In this document: positions 47,109 to 61,220 of the stretch, piece after piece
Layout of the letters: every line of letters starts with the position of its first letter
How positions within the stretch are numbered: the first letter of the stretch is position 1
From: Hemibagrus wyckioides
Lineage: Eukaryota > Chordata > Actinopteri > Siluriformes > Bagridae
Length of the DNA: 64,000 nt
Direction of reading: 5' to 3'
Assembly: GCF_019097595.1 (NCBI RefSeq)
Contig: NC_080732.1
Location: forward strand, 8,364,405-8,428,404
Translations under genes and position numbers: made by a program
Notes under the pieces: generated by a model
Told to the model about the DNA's origin: nothing
Database searches by the model: none
Seen by the model: only the letters and a program-made list of their open reading frames with translations

Positions 47109-48479
47109 TGTTAAAAGTGCTAAACAAATTAAATTGAACCAAACTGAATTGAATCAATGCCTGATTTAGTTATTACAAAAAATATTTCAGTTCACATGGG
47201 CTGCATTGCATCTGAGGCTGCCTTTGTTTTATAATTAATTGTAAACCCACCTTAAGCAAATCTTGGCTAAAAAACAATCAGAATACGTCACATATTTACA
47301 ACAATTCGGCTTTTATAGGATGGATATGTTTTATAGAACACACACACACACAGTTGTGTATTTCAGTGGGAACCAAGCTTTGTTGACAGTCATGATTACA
47401 GCCTATTTTTGAGGTGGAATTTTATTCTCTGTAAGAAGTTGCTCTGGGTGAGATCTGTCCTGCAGCATGTGACAATCATGTGTAAAAATCCAGGACATTT
47501 CAGTCTCTGAGATGATTTCAGCAAGACTGACAACCAGAATTAGCCATCCACCTCTGCTCAGTAAACAGGCATGTTGCATAACCTTGCATCAGAGAGACAT
47601 TGTTTGGATTGAATTATTTTCATTTCTTGTTCATCTCAATCTGTACTCATCTGAACAGAATTTGTACATAAATATATCTCACAATTATATATAAAAAACT
47701 AAAGTACACAACAGTAGAGGCTGGTGGTTCTTAAAATAAAGCAGAGTGTCACCATAGTGTGAATTTACACTACCCATCAGCGCCTGCATGTCACATGAAC
47801 TTGTCACATGCCTCACTAATCACCCTCACCTCTGTCTCGTTATGTGCACCCTATTTAAGATCTGTTGGCTGTGTCTCCCCGTCACGGCCACTGTGGACGA
47901 TTGCTCCCCAGACCACCAGAGAGCAGTCTCACTCGTTTTGTATATTATTTTTTTCTTTTTTGCCTCACTTCCTGTGTTCCAGGTGCATACCTGTTTTGCA
48001 TTTCCATAATTAGTCACCCTATTTAAGAAAAATAGTTAATGTGAAAGCTGTAATGCAGATCAGGATTCACAGCATGGTACTGAACTTCAAATTCCTGTGG
48101 GAGGTGATAGGAGTTCTTAGCTTCTATGATTCATGTGAATGTGAACATAACTTGTACTCAAAGTAAAGTAATCTGCCTGTGTGTTTTAGCTGATAACGAT
48201 TCATTATGCTCCACGTGTACCATGAGTTGTGGAACAGAGTTGTGGTGAGATGCCTTACTTCACATAATAGCTCCAAAATAAAAAATCAAATAAATTACTA
48301 TAAAAAAAATAATAAATATGGTGAGTATTCTCCATGTAGGTTTGTGATGATGTAAGATGAATAAAAATACACCAGGGTTTGATTGAATTAAGTGAGGCTG
48401 AAACCAGACTAACACTGGGAAAGACTGGGAACAATCGTACTTAGGTTTGCACCACAGCACAGTGTGAAACATTATACAC
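47108..48479. other. Intergenic, possible unclassified repeat
   Basis: No gene is recognised. The part at about 47755-48020 (cacatgcctcactaatcacc, ctatttaagatctgttggct) resembles the end of a dispersed element but cannot be named. Confidence 0.4.
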
Positions 48480-48970
48480 GTTGTATTGTTGCTGTTGTGT
48501 AAATTTCTGTTTTCATGTTAGGTTTTCCTTGCCCAGGACTTTAGACTATTTGTTTATCATTAAAATCACACTTCACTTGCATCTGGATTTTGTGTTTCAT
48601 TGTCAAGCTTTGGTCATGTGTCCACCATCTTACAAGTTTGTTCCTTGTCTAGAGTTCATGGTCTCTAGTACTTATGGTCTTGTTTTAGTTGTTTGTATTT
48701 CACTTAATTTAAATAGAAACCTGCACTTGTATATGTCTCTTACTCCAATTCCTGACACACATCTGTCTGTACACTTTAACAAGAACTAGGAACACCTGCT
48801 TATTTTACCTGCTCATACTTTTTAGTCCTTAGTTCTGTGTTGTGTTATGTAACTCTGTGTCTTTATGTAGCACCATAGTCCTGGAGGAACAGTTTTATTT
48901 TGCTATATAACTTCACCAGCTATATATGCTCGAAATAGCAAGTAAAAGCCTCTTGACCTCTTGACTCGCC
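48480..48970 (+). mobile_element. Dispersed fish repeat fragments
   Basis: The first part (gttaggttttccttgcccag ... ctccaattcctgacacacat) and the second (tagcaccatagtcctggagg, then aaatagcaagtaaaagcctc and repeated cttgac) recall tails of common fish elements. The superfamily is unknown to me and the boundaries are rough. Confidence 0.45.
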
Positions 48971-48984
48971 TCTTGATTTATGCG

Positions 48985-49065
48985 GTTATTCAATCAGACA
49001 ATCATGTGGTGGCAGAATATCATGCAGATACAGGTGAAGAGCTTCAATTAATGTTCACTTTAAAC
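48985..49065 (+). mobile_element. Fragment of the repeat family of the 28.8-kb fold-back
   Basis: The string caatcatgtggtggcagaat, followed by catgcagatacaggtgaaga and taatgttcactttaaacatc, aligns in order with the arms of the element near 28.8-29.3 kb. Confidence 0.7.
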
Positions 49066-51530
49066 ATCAGTGTGTGTATATACTGCATTTTTCGTTTGTT
49101 ACACAGACATGCACAAACAGAGCAAAACCTCATGGCCAGATAATGATCACTGACACAGCAATGAACATGACTGACATCTCAGTTAGAAATAAACATAGCA
49201 GCAGCAGATGGAATCATTTAGCATTCCTGTAATGGTTAGTTGAGTAACTGGCAGTTACTTCCTTAATAGCAATAATTAACTCCTTTTTGGCATGAAATGT
49301 CTGATACTAATGCTTTAAAGCAGCTAATAATTTAAGAAGAGGCCAGACAAGTGGTCATCAATTCAAGTTTCCATTCAGCTGTCTTGCCACAGTGAAATAA
49401 AAATAGCCATGTGATTTTTTTTTTTTTTTAAATGAAACTAAATCTCACATATGTATGCCGTTCATATGTCAACTACAAGAGAAGAAGATTTTAGTCAAAA
49501 ATGAGTTTTTTTCAGTGTAATTCAAATGTATGCAGGAGTATGGATTTGCCCTCTGACAAATCAGCGCTCCTAAGAAGGAATTAATGATCTCGCTGACAAA
49601 ACGAAGTGCCCTCACTCAATTAACCTTAAAGAACTGAGAGAAAAGAAAATGATGTCTTCCTTACAGTTAATGATATTTTATCCACACAATTTGGCCTACT
49701 TAACCTTTGACCTTATCTGATTTAGATAACAGCTAATAGGTAAAATTTATTGATTACACTTTCAAGTTCTTCGTCATTACAATGCCGGATTGGAGGACTG
49801 ACAGGAAGAGCAGCAGAACTGCTTGTAGGATAGGGAATAAAATGGGAAATATGGAATGAAATCTTGACACTTATGTATCATTGCTTGAATATTTACCATT
49901 AGACAGTTTTGAAGTGAAGAGTAAAAGTCAAGAGAAGATTAGAATTCCCCTGATGTGTGAAGATACAAGGAAAAACGGTGGAATAAGGTATCAGTGAAAG
50001 ATGGAAAATGGATTGGTCTATGAGTGAAGATTCCTGCTATAGATGGTTGTAAAAGGCCATGGAGGATGAAGATCCTCTTAGCTCTTGAACCGGAATGCTT
50101 TTGTATTCATGATTTGAAAAAAATCAATTTTGGGCCAAGAAGGGCCAGAAATTTTCATTAAAAGGAAGGACTGAAATTAGAGCAGATGTGCTTCTTAAGC
50201 GCGAGACCCGACAAACTGAAACCAACAATCCATCTTCCTTTAGTGTGTATCCACCCTGTTTGTATGAGAGAGGAAGCAGCAACCTTTAAGAATCAATCTC
50301 CATTCCATCTACTGTCACTTTGTCTCATACACTCCCCTTCCATGAACCCCTAACCGAAGCTTTGCTCCAGCATGTTGATCCTCTGCTGGTAAATACAACA
50401 ATAATTCAATGTCAAAGGCTAAGATTTATCATCATTTGTACCTTGCTCATTGGGGAATATATTATTCTGCCTAAATGAAAAACAGAGAGGTGGCAACAAA
50501 TGTCCACTTGTGATGCATGGTATAATGTATGTAGCAGAGTGTTTTTGCAAAACACATCAGCTTTTTTCTTTCTTTCTTTCTTTCTTTTACAGCTTTTTCA
50601 TTGGCACATTTTTGTTTTGTTTCTAGCAATAACTCCATTTTTGTTCTTTTCCTATAATAAAGGCAACAATAAACTATTCCTGCTACTGGTATAAGCAGAA
50701 CACTGTCTCATGAAGTGGGCAATAAAAGAAAGCAAAATAGAATAAAGCTACTTCCTGGGGAGTAAGTGTGCTCATTCTGGCCTTGTTTTTATTCTTTAAA
50801 AGCCATTTCCTCATCTTCTTGACTTTCTGCATTTCTATGCACAAAGCCTCAGTGAACTCAGCCAAGCTGTGATAAACCTCCCATCATCTTGCTGAAAATA
50901 TTTGTATAATATCAGTGATTGAGGAGACAAGGAAGTCTGGGAAGAAATAAAATGAACGGCGGCTAGTGTTTTTTATGCCTCTACATGACATATTAATGAA
51001 ATACAGCAGGGCCAATACCACTCAGGAGCTGCTTTCACATTACAGAGAAGTTAATAGATCAAGTCCACACTCAACATCACATCTTATGGGTTGCAGTTTA
51101 AATCCAATACCCTTGGACTTTGCTGCTTCCTTTTCTTTCTTCGTTCAGCCCCTGTAAGCTTCCCCTGGGGATTTTTGGCATGGCATTGAGTTTCATTAAC
51201 ATTATTAAATTCAACAGGCTAATACGACCATGTCAAAGGGTTAGCACAAAGGATGGATACCGGGGATTGTGTTCTTCATGTTTGCTAAGGGATATAGTGG
51301 GAGAAGCTTGTCCTGAAGTTGATTGTCCTGAAGGCTGGGTTATATGGCAAGGGATATAAGATGATAAGAAAACAAGCTTTCTACAAGCAGATTGGTTCCT
51401 CTATAGATTGCAGATGGCATCTTGCTGTAGAAGGTGATATTGCTAACGTACAGCTGTAGGGAATGAATTTCTCTCTGTTTGGAGTCTGTCTACTTCTGTC
51501 TGCAGGGGTTTCTTTAAGGTTCTACAAATT
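49066..51530. other. Intergenic, unique DNA
   Basis: No gene or clear transposon. Blocks at about 49550-49790 (including ccttatctgatttagataac, which has two GATA cores) and 50870-51220 are unique and could be conserved. A short (TTTC)n run lies near 50571-50588. Confidence 0.45.
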
Positions 51531-51535
51531 CATAA

Positions 51536-51558
51536 ATGGATGGATGGATGGATGGATG
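51536..51558. repeat. (GGAT)n microsatellite
   Basis: Five to six units of ggat. Confidence 0.9.
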
Positions 51559-51639
51559 TTAAACATCAAACATCAGTGGCACTCTTGTTTTTCGGCTCCC
51601 AGGTCAACACATCTATGAAGTTTCGTTTTTGTAATGTAA

Positions 51640-52230
51640 TCTATTTTTCCTAATCAATCAACTTCAGGATTTTTGTTTCAGCAAATTTCACGTAACCACT
51701 GATTGATTCATTTACATAGTCTTCGACCAACTTTTTTGAGAATTTGTTTAAAACTGCAAAATATTTGAAAGAAACCCAGCTCATGCCTCCTATGAGACTC
51801 CACATGCTCCCACTCCGTTCTGCTCTAAATTGCATCTGTTTCCAGCTACTCTGCCATAAAGCAGTGGGAACCTTATCTTTAAAAATAGAAAGCCTATTCA
51901 CAAGCTCCACAAGGGCACAGACCTGCGCCGCCCCACGACGCCACACGCAGTCAATCACTAGCAGCCTGCTGAAGGCTCTCTTTATTATGTGCATATCTTT
52001 CATATCCCAGGGAGCTTGTTATAGGCCAGGCCCAAGCCCATGTAATGGCATGTGTGACAGGCACCTCGACAGCTTAAAGAGCCTTTACGAAGCGTCTCCG
52101 TTTTTATGCACTCCTCCTCGCGCCACTGGAAGACTGACAGTTGACCTTATCAGCACTCTGCAGAGGAAATTTACAGTGGCGACCTTCTGAAGTGTGCGTT
52201 TAAATGCTCCTTTTTACTTTACTGAGGTTG
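51640..52230. other. Unique block of higher complexity, function unknown
   Basis: Balanced composition, without simple repeats, more GC-rich than its surroundings in the middle. It is open for 148 codons on + (51744-52190) and 117 codons on - (51650-52003). Neither translation resembles a known family or has good splice sites in obvious places, so I read it as possible regulatory DNA, not a gene. Cores such as tttattatgtgcatatc and gcagtcaatcactagcagcc fit homeobox-type binding. Confidence 0.35.
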
Positions 52231-52877
52231 GTACAAGATTGGACTGACTGCTTTGGAGATACTTTGAATGGAGCATCCATCTCACTGGAATGTTGATAGT
52301 ATGCTCTTTTTATGAAATGTGACGCCAGAGACAAGAATAAATATCAAACCTGTTCATGTCCATTCTTGCCAAACATCCCACAAAGATGTAAGACACATGT
52401 CCAGAAGAAGATGACGTATATGCAACAAGTGTGCCTGTGTGGCTTACACGGTGGAATCAGCTATATGGCTGCATGACTGATGATTAAAGAGTACACTACA
52501 TCACTATGTGCAAATCTTGTACAATCCCAAGTCTAATAGTTTGCTTCTATAGAGGCTATGTTGTGTAATTTAGCTTGACACCAAGCTCATGTGATGTCAG
52601 TGGTAAGCAAAATCTGTAAAATAAGTGCTCTTCGTTAATAACAGTCCATAAACCTAGGAAAGATGATCCTGAAAAATCAACATCTGGGAATTCTGTATTC
52701 TGTGGTTCCAGACTCATGACTTCTGCTTGTGTGAAAGCCCAGATTTATTTTCACAGCTGTCTCCTTGTTTATTTAGCTGGAGGAGACTTAGCCTCAGGAT
52801 TAGATATTAGCTTTAGCATTAAGTTTCCTATGCTCTAGAGAGCAGCAGTGATGTCAGACCTGAAGGACAAGAGCAGG

Positions 52878-53275
52878 TGATCATTCATTCATTCATTCAT
52901 TCATTCATTCATTCACCTTCAGTAACCACTTCATTCTGGTCAGAGTCATGGTGGATCCATGAACACTGAATCTGAAGTGAGAATACAATCTGGATGGGAT
53001 CCTTGTCTATTGCATCCCACCAAGCATGCACACACTTACACATTTACTCATACCTAAGGCAATACGCTTATCCAGCTAGCATAACCTATCAACCTACCAC
53101 CTTGTTTATAAAAGGTGGGAGGATGCCAAAGGACCATGAGGAAACCCACACAGACACAGTGTTAAAACTCTACACAGACATTAGCCAGAACTCAGGCCTG
53201 ACCTGGGGCTCTAAGGCAGCAACAATATCCACTCATAATCACTGCTGGTGCCACCCAGCATCAATTAACTGCTTG
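52878..53275 (-). mobile_element. SINE, reversed, with a (CATT)n tail
   Basis: A (CATT)n run (52884-52915) leads to accttcagtaaccacttcat, tctggtcagagtcatggtgg and later catgaggaaacccacacaga, the reversed body and tail of a tRNA-type fish SINE. The tRNA-like head at the right is eroded. Confidence 0.75.
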
Positions 53276-54588
53276 TCAATAAAAAAAAACAAAAAAAAAA
53301 AACAAAAGCCATTATCTAGCGCAGTTAGAGGCTGGTGAGATCTCCACACATATCTCTTGCTTCTGCTTCTTATACGAAGACCTGATAGTTAATTTTCTAT
53401 TTCCATTTTTTGTTTCAATCAAAGGCTCAGCAATGAAGAAAACCAAGAACCGAGAACATGTTAGTGTGTTAAAATCTATCCATACATCTCCTGTTCTGAT
53501 ATTCTCTTAGCATATAACATACTGTATTATTAATGATAACACTCTTCAGTTCTTATCCCCATCAGATATGTTTGCTTTCATTGTATATCAAAGTTTGTCT
53601 CTCTTCAAGCTACCAGTTAATATTCTTAAAGATCATAAATGGTATCACTTGATTTTGGGATCTCCAGTCAATATCAAAGGGAGCGATACATTAGCTGTAA
53701 CCTCTTCTGAGAACGGTGCTGCGATGTCATTATATACATCTGCGATACATTGGAAAAATACTATCAGTATCAGATACACTAGGGCTGGCTTGTAATATTA
53801 CAGTTTTGTTTGTTATAGTACAGATTTGCATTAGATCACATTTATTGTTTCATTACTTGCATGTTTATAACAAAGCCTAAAAGCGCACGTCTTACTCTGA
53901 CAGATGTGTTGTTTGGAGAGAGAGTAACAAAATATGTGTTGTAATATGATGTAGCTGATCCATACAAAAGGTGAGGCTAAGGCAGAAAAACCAAAACATT
54001 CACAAATCCCTTTAGCTGTTTTGATGGGATCATAGGTTTACTTTCCAAATGAAATGACAAGCCAAGAATAAGTAGAGATGAAAAGACAGTCTTTAGAGTG
54101 AAAGGAAACACTGAACAACGAAACATGTGCACTGGAGATGTAACTGGATATGAACACATTATTCTGAATGCACAGATGATTTATCTGTATATATTTAATT
54201 TAACAACAACAACAAAAAACAATCAAAATCCATATACAGTAAACTACAAATCAAATACCACCACTAAAAAGAATTGAAATGGGCCAAATATCTTCCAGCC
54301 TATGAAAAAGTAGATGCATTCTACCTTTTTTTCAGTTTTTTCAAAGGAAACATGTAAACAGTGGTTCACATTATAATCACTATATTACTATATACACATT
54401 GTCACCTTATGCAATGTTCAATATGTTTCTAATGTATATAATCAAGGCTTTACACTTATGTGCAATCTTGTGCACATTTCACAATGTACTCTGTTTACTT
54501 ATTTTTAATTCTTCCTTTTTAACTTCCTTTAGGGTGTTAGGTTTAAATGTTTTTTTTTTTTTATTATTATTATTACCACAGTACCTTA
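53276..54588. other. Intergenic, nothing recognised
   Basis: AT-rich unique DNA, A-rich runs near 53281-53305; no gene or repeat is recognised. Confidence 0.55.
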
Positions 54589-55038
54589 TACACACATGGA
54601 CAAAATTGTTAGTACCCTTCCATTAAAGAAAGAAAAACCTACAATGGTCACTGAAATAACATGAAACTGACAAAAGTAATAATAAATAAAAAATTTGCTG
54701 AAAATTGACTAATGAAAATCAGACATTGCTTTTGAATTGCGGTTAATATTTAGTTGCACAGCCTTTTGAGGCAATCACTGCAATCAAGCGATTTCTGTAA
54801 CCCTCAGTGAGACTGTCAGGACCAGTGGACAGGTATTTTGGCCCACTCCTCATGAGCAGACTGCTCCAGCTGTCTCAGGTTTGAAGGGTGCCTTCTCCAG
54901 ATTGCATGTTTCAGCTCTTTCCACAGATGTCCCTGATATAGATCAAGTCTCATAAAAGGCAACTTCAGAATAGTCTAATGTTTTGTTCTTAGCCATTAGG
55001 TGTTTTTAGCTGTGTGTTTTGGGTCATTATCCTGTTGG

Positions 55039-55707
55039 CAGAGGTGGATAGTAACAAAGTGCATTTACTGTACTTAAGTACACTTTTTGAGTATCTGTAC
55101 TTTATTGAGGTTTTTTTTTTTTTTCGGAAACTTCACTATATTTGAAAGACAAATATTGTACTTTTTACTCCACTACATTTCTGTCAAGGTCATTGGGTAG
55201 AAAGTAGTTACGTTAATCAGAGGATGATTTTTTTTTTCACTCTTGTAACGTCACGTGTCGTGAAGTTCAGTGGTTTTCCGTCAACTCTGATCATTTGGTG
55301 ACAAAATGGACGAAGACAGATCAGAAATTCGAAGTGCAGAACGATGCACACTCTAACAAGTAATATTGCCCACAACGCAGGAGGGAGGAGCCTTGAGAAT
55401 GGTGTAAATGCATATTAAAATGGTGTAAATGAAATTTGGAAATATATATATATAACTTATATAAAATGTGAATAGTAAATTTTATTGGATACATAAGAAT
55501 GAATCTAAATGCGAAATGCTTTGTTTATGATGAGTGTGCGTAGCTACATTTACTTTTTACTTTTGACACTTAAGTACTTTTAAAAACAAGTACTTCTGTA
55601 CTTTTACTTAAGTAAAAATCTGTCTTTACAAATTTTACTTGCAATGGAGTAATGTTTGACCTGTACTTTTACTCAAGTAAGGAAGTTGTGTACTTTGTCC
55701 ACCTCTG
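55039..55707. mobile_element. Non-autonomous hAT-like element with an 8-bp target duplication
   Basis: The ends are inverted: the left starts cagaggtgga and the right ends tccacctctg. It is flanked by cctgttgg (55031-55038) and cctattgg (55708-55715), an 8-bp duplication with one later change. Interior phrases (gtacttaagtacactttttg, acttttactcaagtaagg) repeat in inverted sense near the ends. There is no transposase frame. Removing it rejoins the Tc1-like sequence exactly. Confidence 0.9.
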
Positions 55708-55792
55708 CCTATTGGAGGACCCATGACCTGCAACTGAGACCAAGCTTTCTGACACTGGGCAGCACATTTAGCTCCAGAATGCCTTGATAGTC

Positions 55793-56474
<682 letters not shown>

Positions 56475-56515
56475 ACAGCACAGTGACTACTTTTCACCCT
56501 TTAAATAGGCAGACT

Positions 56516-59314
56516 GACTGAAGAGTACATAGAACTTGGCAACCCTGTTCGCTCGAACTTAACAAGATACACCAAGTTCATTAAAGAACAAGTTCATAAA
56601 CATGACACTACAGTAATAAAAGAATTTATTAATATACTAATACTAATACATCTTTCACACTGAGCGCCAAACTAACCAAACTATTTCTTTCCATGTTTCT
56701 TTACAAACAAAAGAAATGTGATTTCATCTTCTGAGCTCCATGTAGCTGCATGCTGTGCACCACACACTGTGCACAGAGCTGCATGTCTCTGTGAAGCACT
56801 ACAGAAAAACCATTTGATGAATTTAAAAAACATGAACTTGTATGTTTATTACAAGGGTTTTTATTCCTTTTTAAAAGATTTTTCTGCATCTTTATGAAAG
56901 GAAAATCTAAATAATCATACAGCCATTATAATGAAATTCTGCTTAAAAAGACCCCCTTCTGATTAGCAGAAGCAGAATGTCAAAGCTTTACTGTATAACA
57001 GATTCTGATAACATGTCCAGCGAATGTTTCTGAAATAAATCCTATAATATACCTTTGGGTGGCTATTGATGTTACCTGTAAATAGTTTCTTGATTTGGGA
57101 TAGACTTTATTTCTTTGAAACAATCCCAGTCTTTGCTCCCATTTTCCAAGGCTTACTTTCAGGCTAAAAAAAAATCCAGTATAGACCACACCCACAGCTT
57201 GATACAAATATAGATTATGACACTGAGCTGTACCACCAATATAATAATCTGGAAGTAACTGTAAATATAGATATAAAGTAACCATATTAGACACCTAATG
57301 TGCATTGTTTGTTTTTCCTTAAAGGTGATCTAGAAATAATTCATGAGATTAAGAACATTATTTAAGAAAATGAAAGAAAGCTATGATCATTATCTCCAAT
57401 TATTCATTCAAACTGCATACCAGATTTAAACACACATCCATCTGGCTAAATGGGAAAAAGATTACAACCTGCACTCTTTTCCTCTGGCTCTGTGAATGGA
57501 TTTCCTCAACTTGCCAACGCAAGGACATTACAAGACATGATAAATCTAGTTTAAAAATATACTGAATCGTCATTCATTAATGGCTTTCAACATTATTACA
57601 ATGCATAACATTTTTAACAGACTTTTTGTCAGATTAATGATTGAAATTATTCACCAAGAAGAGACAGGGCAAAGCATAGGGCAATGCATGTCATCATCTC
57701 AATTTATTTCAAATTCCCAGAAATAAGGCAAATGGCCTTGGTGCTGGTGGCTTGTGTGAGAAAATACTGAAAATACTGAATACTGAATGCATTATACATC
57801 TGGAAAACTTGTTCTTCTTTGTAGTGCATGTGACCTGGTCATCAGTCATTATAATGCCACGATCATGTCAAACAGCATCCCAGAGAAAAAATATAGCCCA
57901 TCAGTAGTGAGCTGGACAAAGTGGAGTTCACCGTTCATCTTTTCTCCAATTAAACCTCATTCACCTGGCATGTTTCATGGTAGGCTTTTCTAGATTCAAG
58001 GTGACTTGTTTGTAGGGCAGACCAAATATAAACTAAACTCAATTTCTGTAATAACATCACTCCATTCAGACTTCAGTGACCTTCAAGTGGAAAGCAGGGA
58101 AAAAACAGGGATTTGTATGATATGCTCTTACCTCCTCTCAGAGATGCACAAATAAAAGGAAAGTCTCAGGATGAATGCTACTCCAAAATATCTGTCAACT
58201 TTCTGAGACATTGGATGTTCAAACTGGCCAAACACACAAAATTCTGTAGGCTCAAAAAGTTTTTGACTTTATTTGGGTCTGTTCATTTATCTAAAAATGT
58301 TTTATAATAAATGTAAACAAGATTTCAATAAAAAATATGTAAATAAAGAAACCTAAGACCATGCAATGTACACTGTACAATGTACACAATGTACACACTT
58401 CCTCACTCACAGTCAGTCATCTACTGATTGAGCAGACCTGTGTTTAGTTTATGCTTAGCACCTGACAGTAACTTTTGATGTTCTGGTTTTGACCCTTAGT
58501 CCTTACTGGCAAGATATTTAAAGATTCACTCTAACATTAAGACCTCATTTACAGTGAGTGAGTGAGAGAGAGAGGGACCTGTTCATAAATAGAATATTTT
58601 TCCCTTACTTTCAAATTTTAACTAATGAACAATTGCTAAATAACAATTCATCTATGGTAAGTACATTAAAAATGTATTTTAATGCAACCACACACTCATA
58701 CCTCAAACAGAGAGTGAGAGAGAAACAAAAAGATATTCCAGTTTCAAAAAAAAATCACAATGAAATGTGTCTCACCTCTGATACAAAATAAAACAATGCA
58801 CATGAAAACTCTCCAGTTCTAACAAGTAATTTATTGCATTTATACAAGGTAGCTCTGGAATAAAAAAAAAAATGCTGTTACTGCTTCTTTCACTTATTAG
58901 TGAAAATTAGTGTTGGATCATTCTTTCAGCAGATTTGAATCAATGCATTAATAATTACTTTGCACTGTTCTGTGCCGTGAATTACGTCTAAAAAGCACAA
59001 AACTCTTTCTATGAGATTATTCACGATCTGAATTCTTTTCTAAAAGAAATCATTTCACAAGGAAAAGATCTTAATTTTGTCTAGATTAAAGCAGACTTCC
59101 ATTTACTGTCTCCACTTTCTGCATATAATGGGTGACCAAAATTCCTTGCCTTGTTTTAATGCTGTTTCATAAACATCACATCTATCTGACTTTCTGACAC
59201 AGAATCTGAGGTTATATTGTGTACTGAATATGTAGCAGTATTGTGACTTTTTATTTTTAAAAGAAAATACATGCTTCTCTCTCCCATATATTTTAGGCAT
59301 GGCAGTAGTTGGCA
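56516..59314. other. Intergenic, nothing recognised
   Basis: AT-rich unique DNA. A small duplication of 'acaatgtacac' lies near 58361-58397. Open frames are short and of no known family. Confidence 0.55.
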
Positions 59315-59419
59315 TAATATAATATAATATAATATAATATAATATAATATAATATAATATAATATAATATAATATAATATAATATAATATAATATAATAT
59401 ATAAATAAATAATAATATA

Positions 59420-59487
<68 letters not shown>

Positions 59488-59490
59488 AAT
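59315..59490. repeat. (TAATA)n followed by (AAAT)n microsatellites
   Basis: About 17 units of the pentanucleotide to near 59400, then a tetranucleotide run of more than 15 units. Minus-strand Tyr-Ile-Leu and Leu-Phe-Ile-Tyr frames are artefacts. Confidence 0.96.
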
Positions 59491-60660
59491 CACAGCTTTA
59501 CCTTTTCAACCTTTAAGTATACATCACGAGTGTGAACACCTGGAAACACTAGCTATTTACTTCTTTAATTAATTTATTTTTTCTTTGTGATATGATCTAG
59601 ATAATAATGCTCCACAAAACCCTTAATTTCCCCCTCAGATCCTTTTCCAACAACTGAATTTAGACGATGTGTGGCAGTTTTTGGCACTACTGACAGATTT
59701 GGGTGGCACATTCATTATGAATGCGCTGACATATCATTTCTAATGCAGATTTGAACATTCCCATATCAGCTGATCGAGTGGTTAGTGTTTTTTCCCTTTT
59801 TTGTAGTTCTCTGTTTTTCATGTGAATTTTCTAAGCATTTTAAAATTAGTTTTCCTGCTACATTATTTAGTATCATAAGTGCTGGTAATTTTATGATCAA
59901 GTTTTATTTTTTTTCTCCGACATTATTAGTTTTTTGTTTTTTCAAACGCATCTGTGGTTTTTATTCCCTACCATTTTCCCCCTGTTTTATCAATCTACCT
60001 CTATAATAAAAAAAATGGGTTAAGTAAGATTGTGAACAGGCAATTGAGTGATTTGTTACCTGGAGTCTGGGAATGGGAAAAATGTTTTCTGTGAGTTTAT
60101 GGGTTGGTCATGTGGTTCATTCTGAGACTGGGTGACTGTAAATCATAGGAAATGATGTTTGCTTTCAGTCATGGCTAGGCAGTGCCTTCTCCCTAACAGC
60201 TCCCAGGCAGCTAACAGGGAATGTTTCTTGTAGCGTCTCCTGGTTTATGGAGCTGAGCAATTAAAGTCAACAGGTGTAAAATTTCTTGATGGGTGTTGGA
60301 TACAATAAATCATGTGTTGGGATCCAGTATCACTCTTATCTCATGTGATAGAATCCAGGATTGTTAGGTTGGAGGTTCTTCCATTTTGCTCTTTTCACTT
60401 GGCCATTGACTTGGCGATGATATACTGAGGTTAGGCTTATTGTAACTCCTAATTTATCCATAAATAATTTGGCATGAGCTGAAGGTCTTCGTTTCATACA
60501 GTGTCCTCAGGCATACCAAAATATCTGAAGGAAAGTTTCTTGAGTAGTTTGGATGATCTGAGTCAAACATGAATAATTATCTCATATATTACAAATAAGT
60601 TATTTAATACTTTTTTAACATTTAAAAAATTAAAATGTTCCAAATAGGTTCATAGTATTC
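59491..60660. other. Intergenic, nothing recognised
   Basis: AT-rich unique DNA with T runs; no gene, RNA or clear transposon. Confidence 0.55.
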
Positions 60661-60662
60661 AT

Positions 60663-60715
60663 AATGAATGAATGAATGAATGAATGAATGAATGAATGAA
60701 TGAATAAATGAATGA
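60663..60715. repeat. (GAAT)n microsatellite
   Basis: About 12 units of gaat with one change. Confidence 0.95.
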
Positions 60716-60799
60716 AATATATATATCTGTTGCCATTTGTAATAAGTTTGTAATAAGTACAGTGATCTGTAATTATGAAATCTTTACAGCAGTGAGGAG

Positions 60800-61220
60800 C
60801 AAATTTTTTGAAGAGCTTAAAAATCGGGGGCTAGTTGGCTTGATAGGCTTTAATAAAGTTCCATTAAGTCTTAAATGGAGTCTGAGGGAAGCAAGCCAAA
60901 TAGAGAGAGAGGATGTAGCTATCCATGCTGCTTCAGGTCTAACAAGAGGATGGAGCTTCAGTAGGGGTCAGCTCATTAACTCCTTTTCTAGCCCATTAAG
61001 CCTGAATGGAAAAAAAACCTGACAGCAATTAGAGGGTTGAGCAAGGAGCATGGCACCGAAACAAGAATTCACACTGTGATTCCATCTTCACTTGGCTTTA
61101 GTGCACCATAATTAACAACAAGGTAGAGCATGAGGGCTGAAATGGCAATATATCCAAAACAATCTGCTGACAGAAAACGGGAAGAAGGAGGTGGTCGTTT
61201 TCTTTGTGTGAATGAATGAT
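60800..61220. other. Unique block, possible conserved non-coding DNA
   Basis: Mixed composition without simple repeats. It contains agcccattaagcctgaatgg, accataattaacaac and similar homeodomain-type cores. No reading frame of note. Judged by eye only. Confidence 0.3.

Noticed and set aside
46828..47157. Tyr-Ile repeat proteins on both strands
   Set aside because: Translations of TA dinucleotide tracts.
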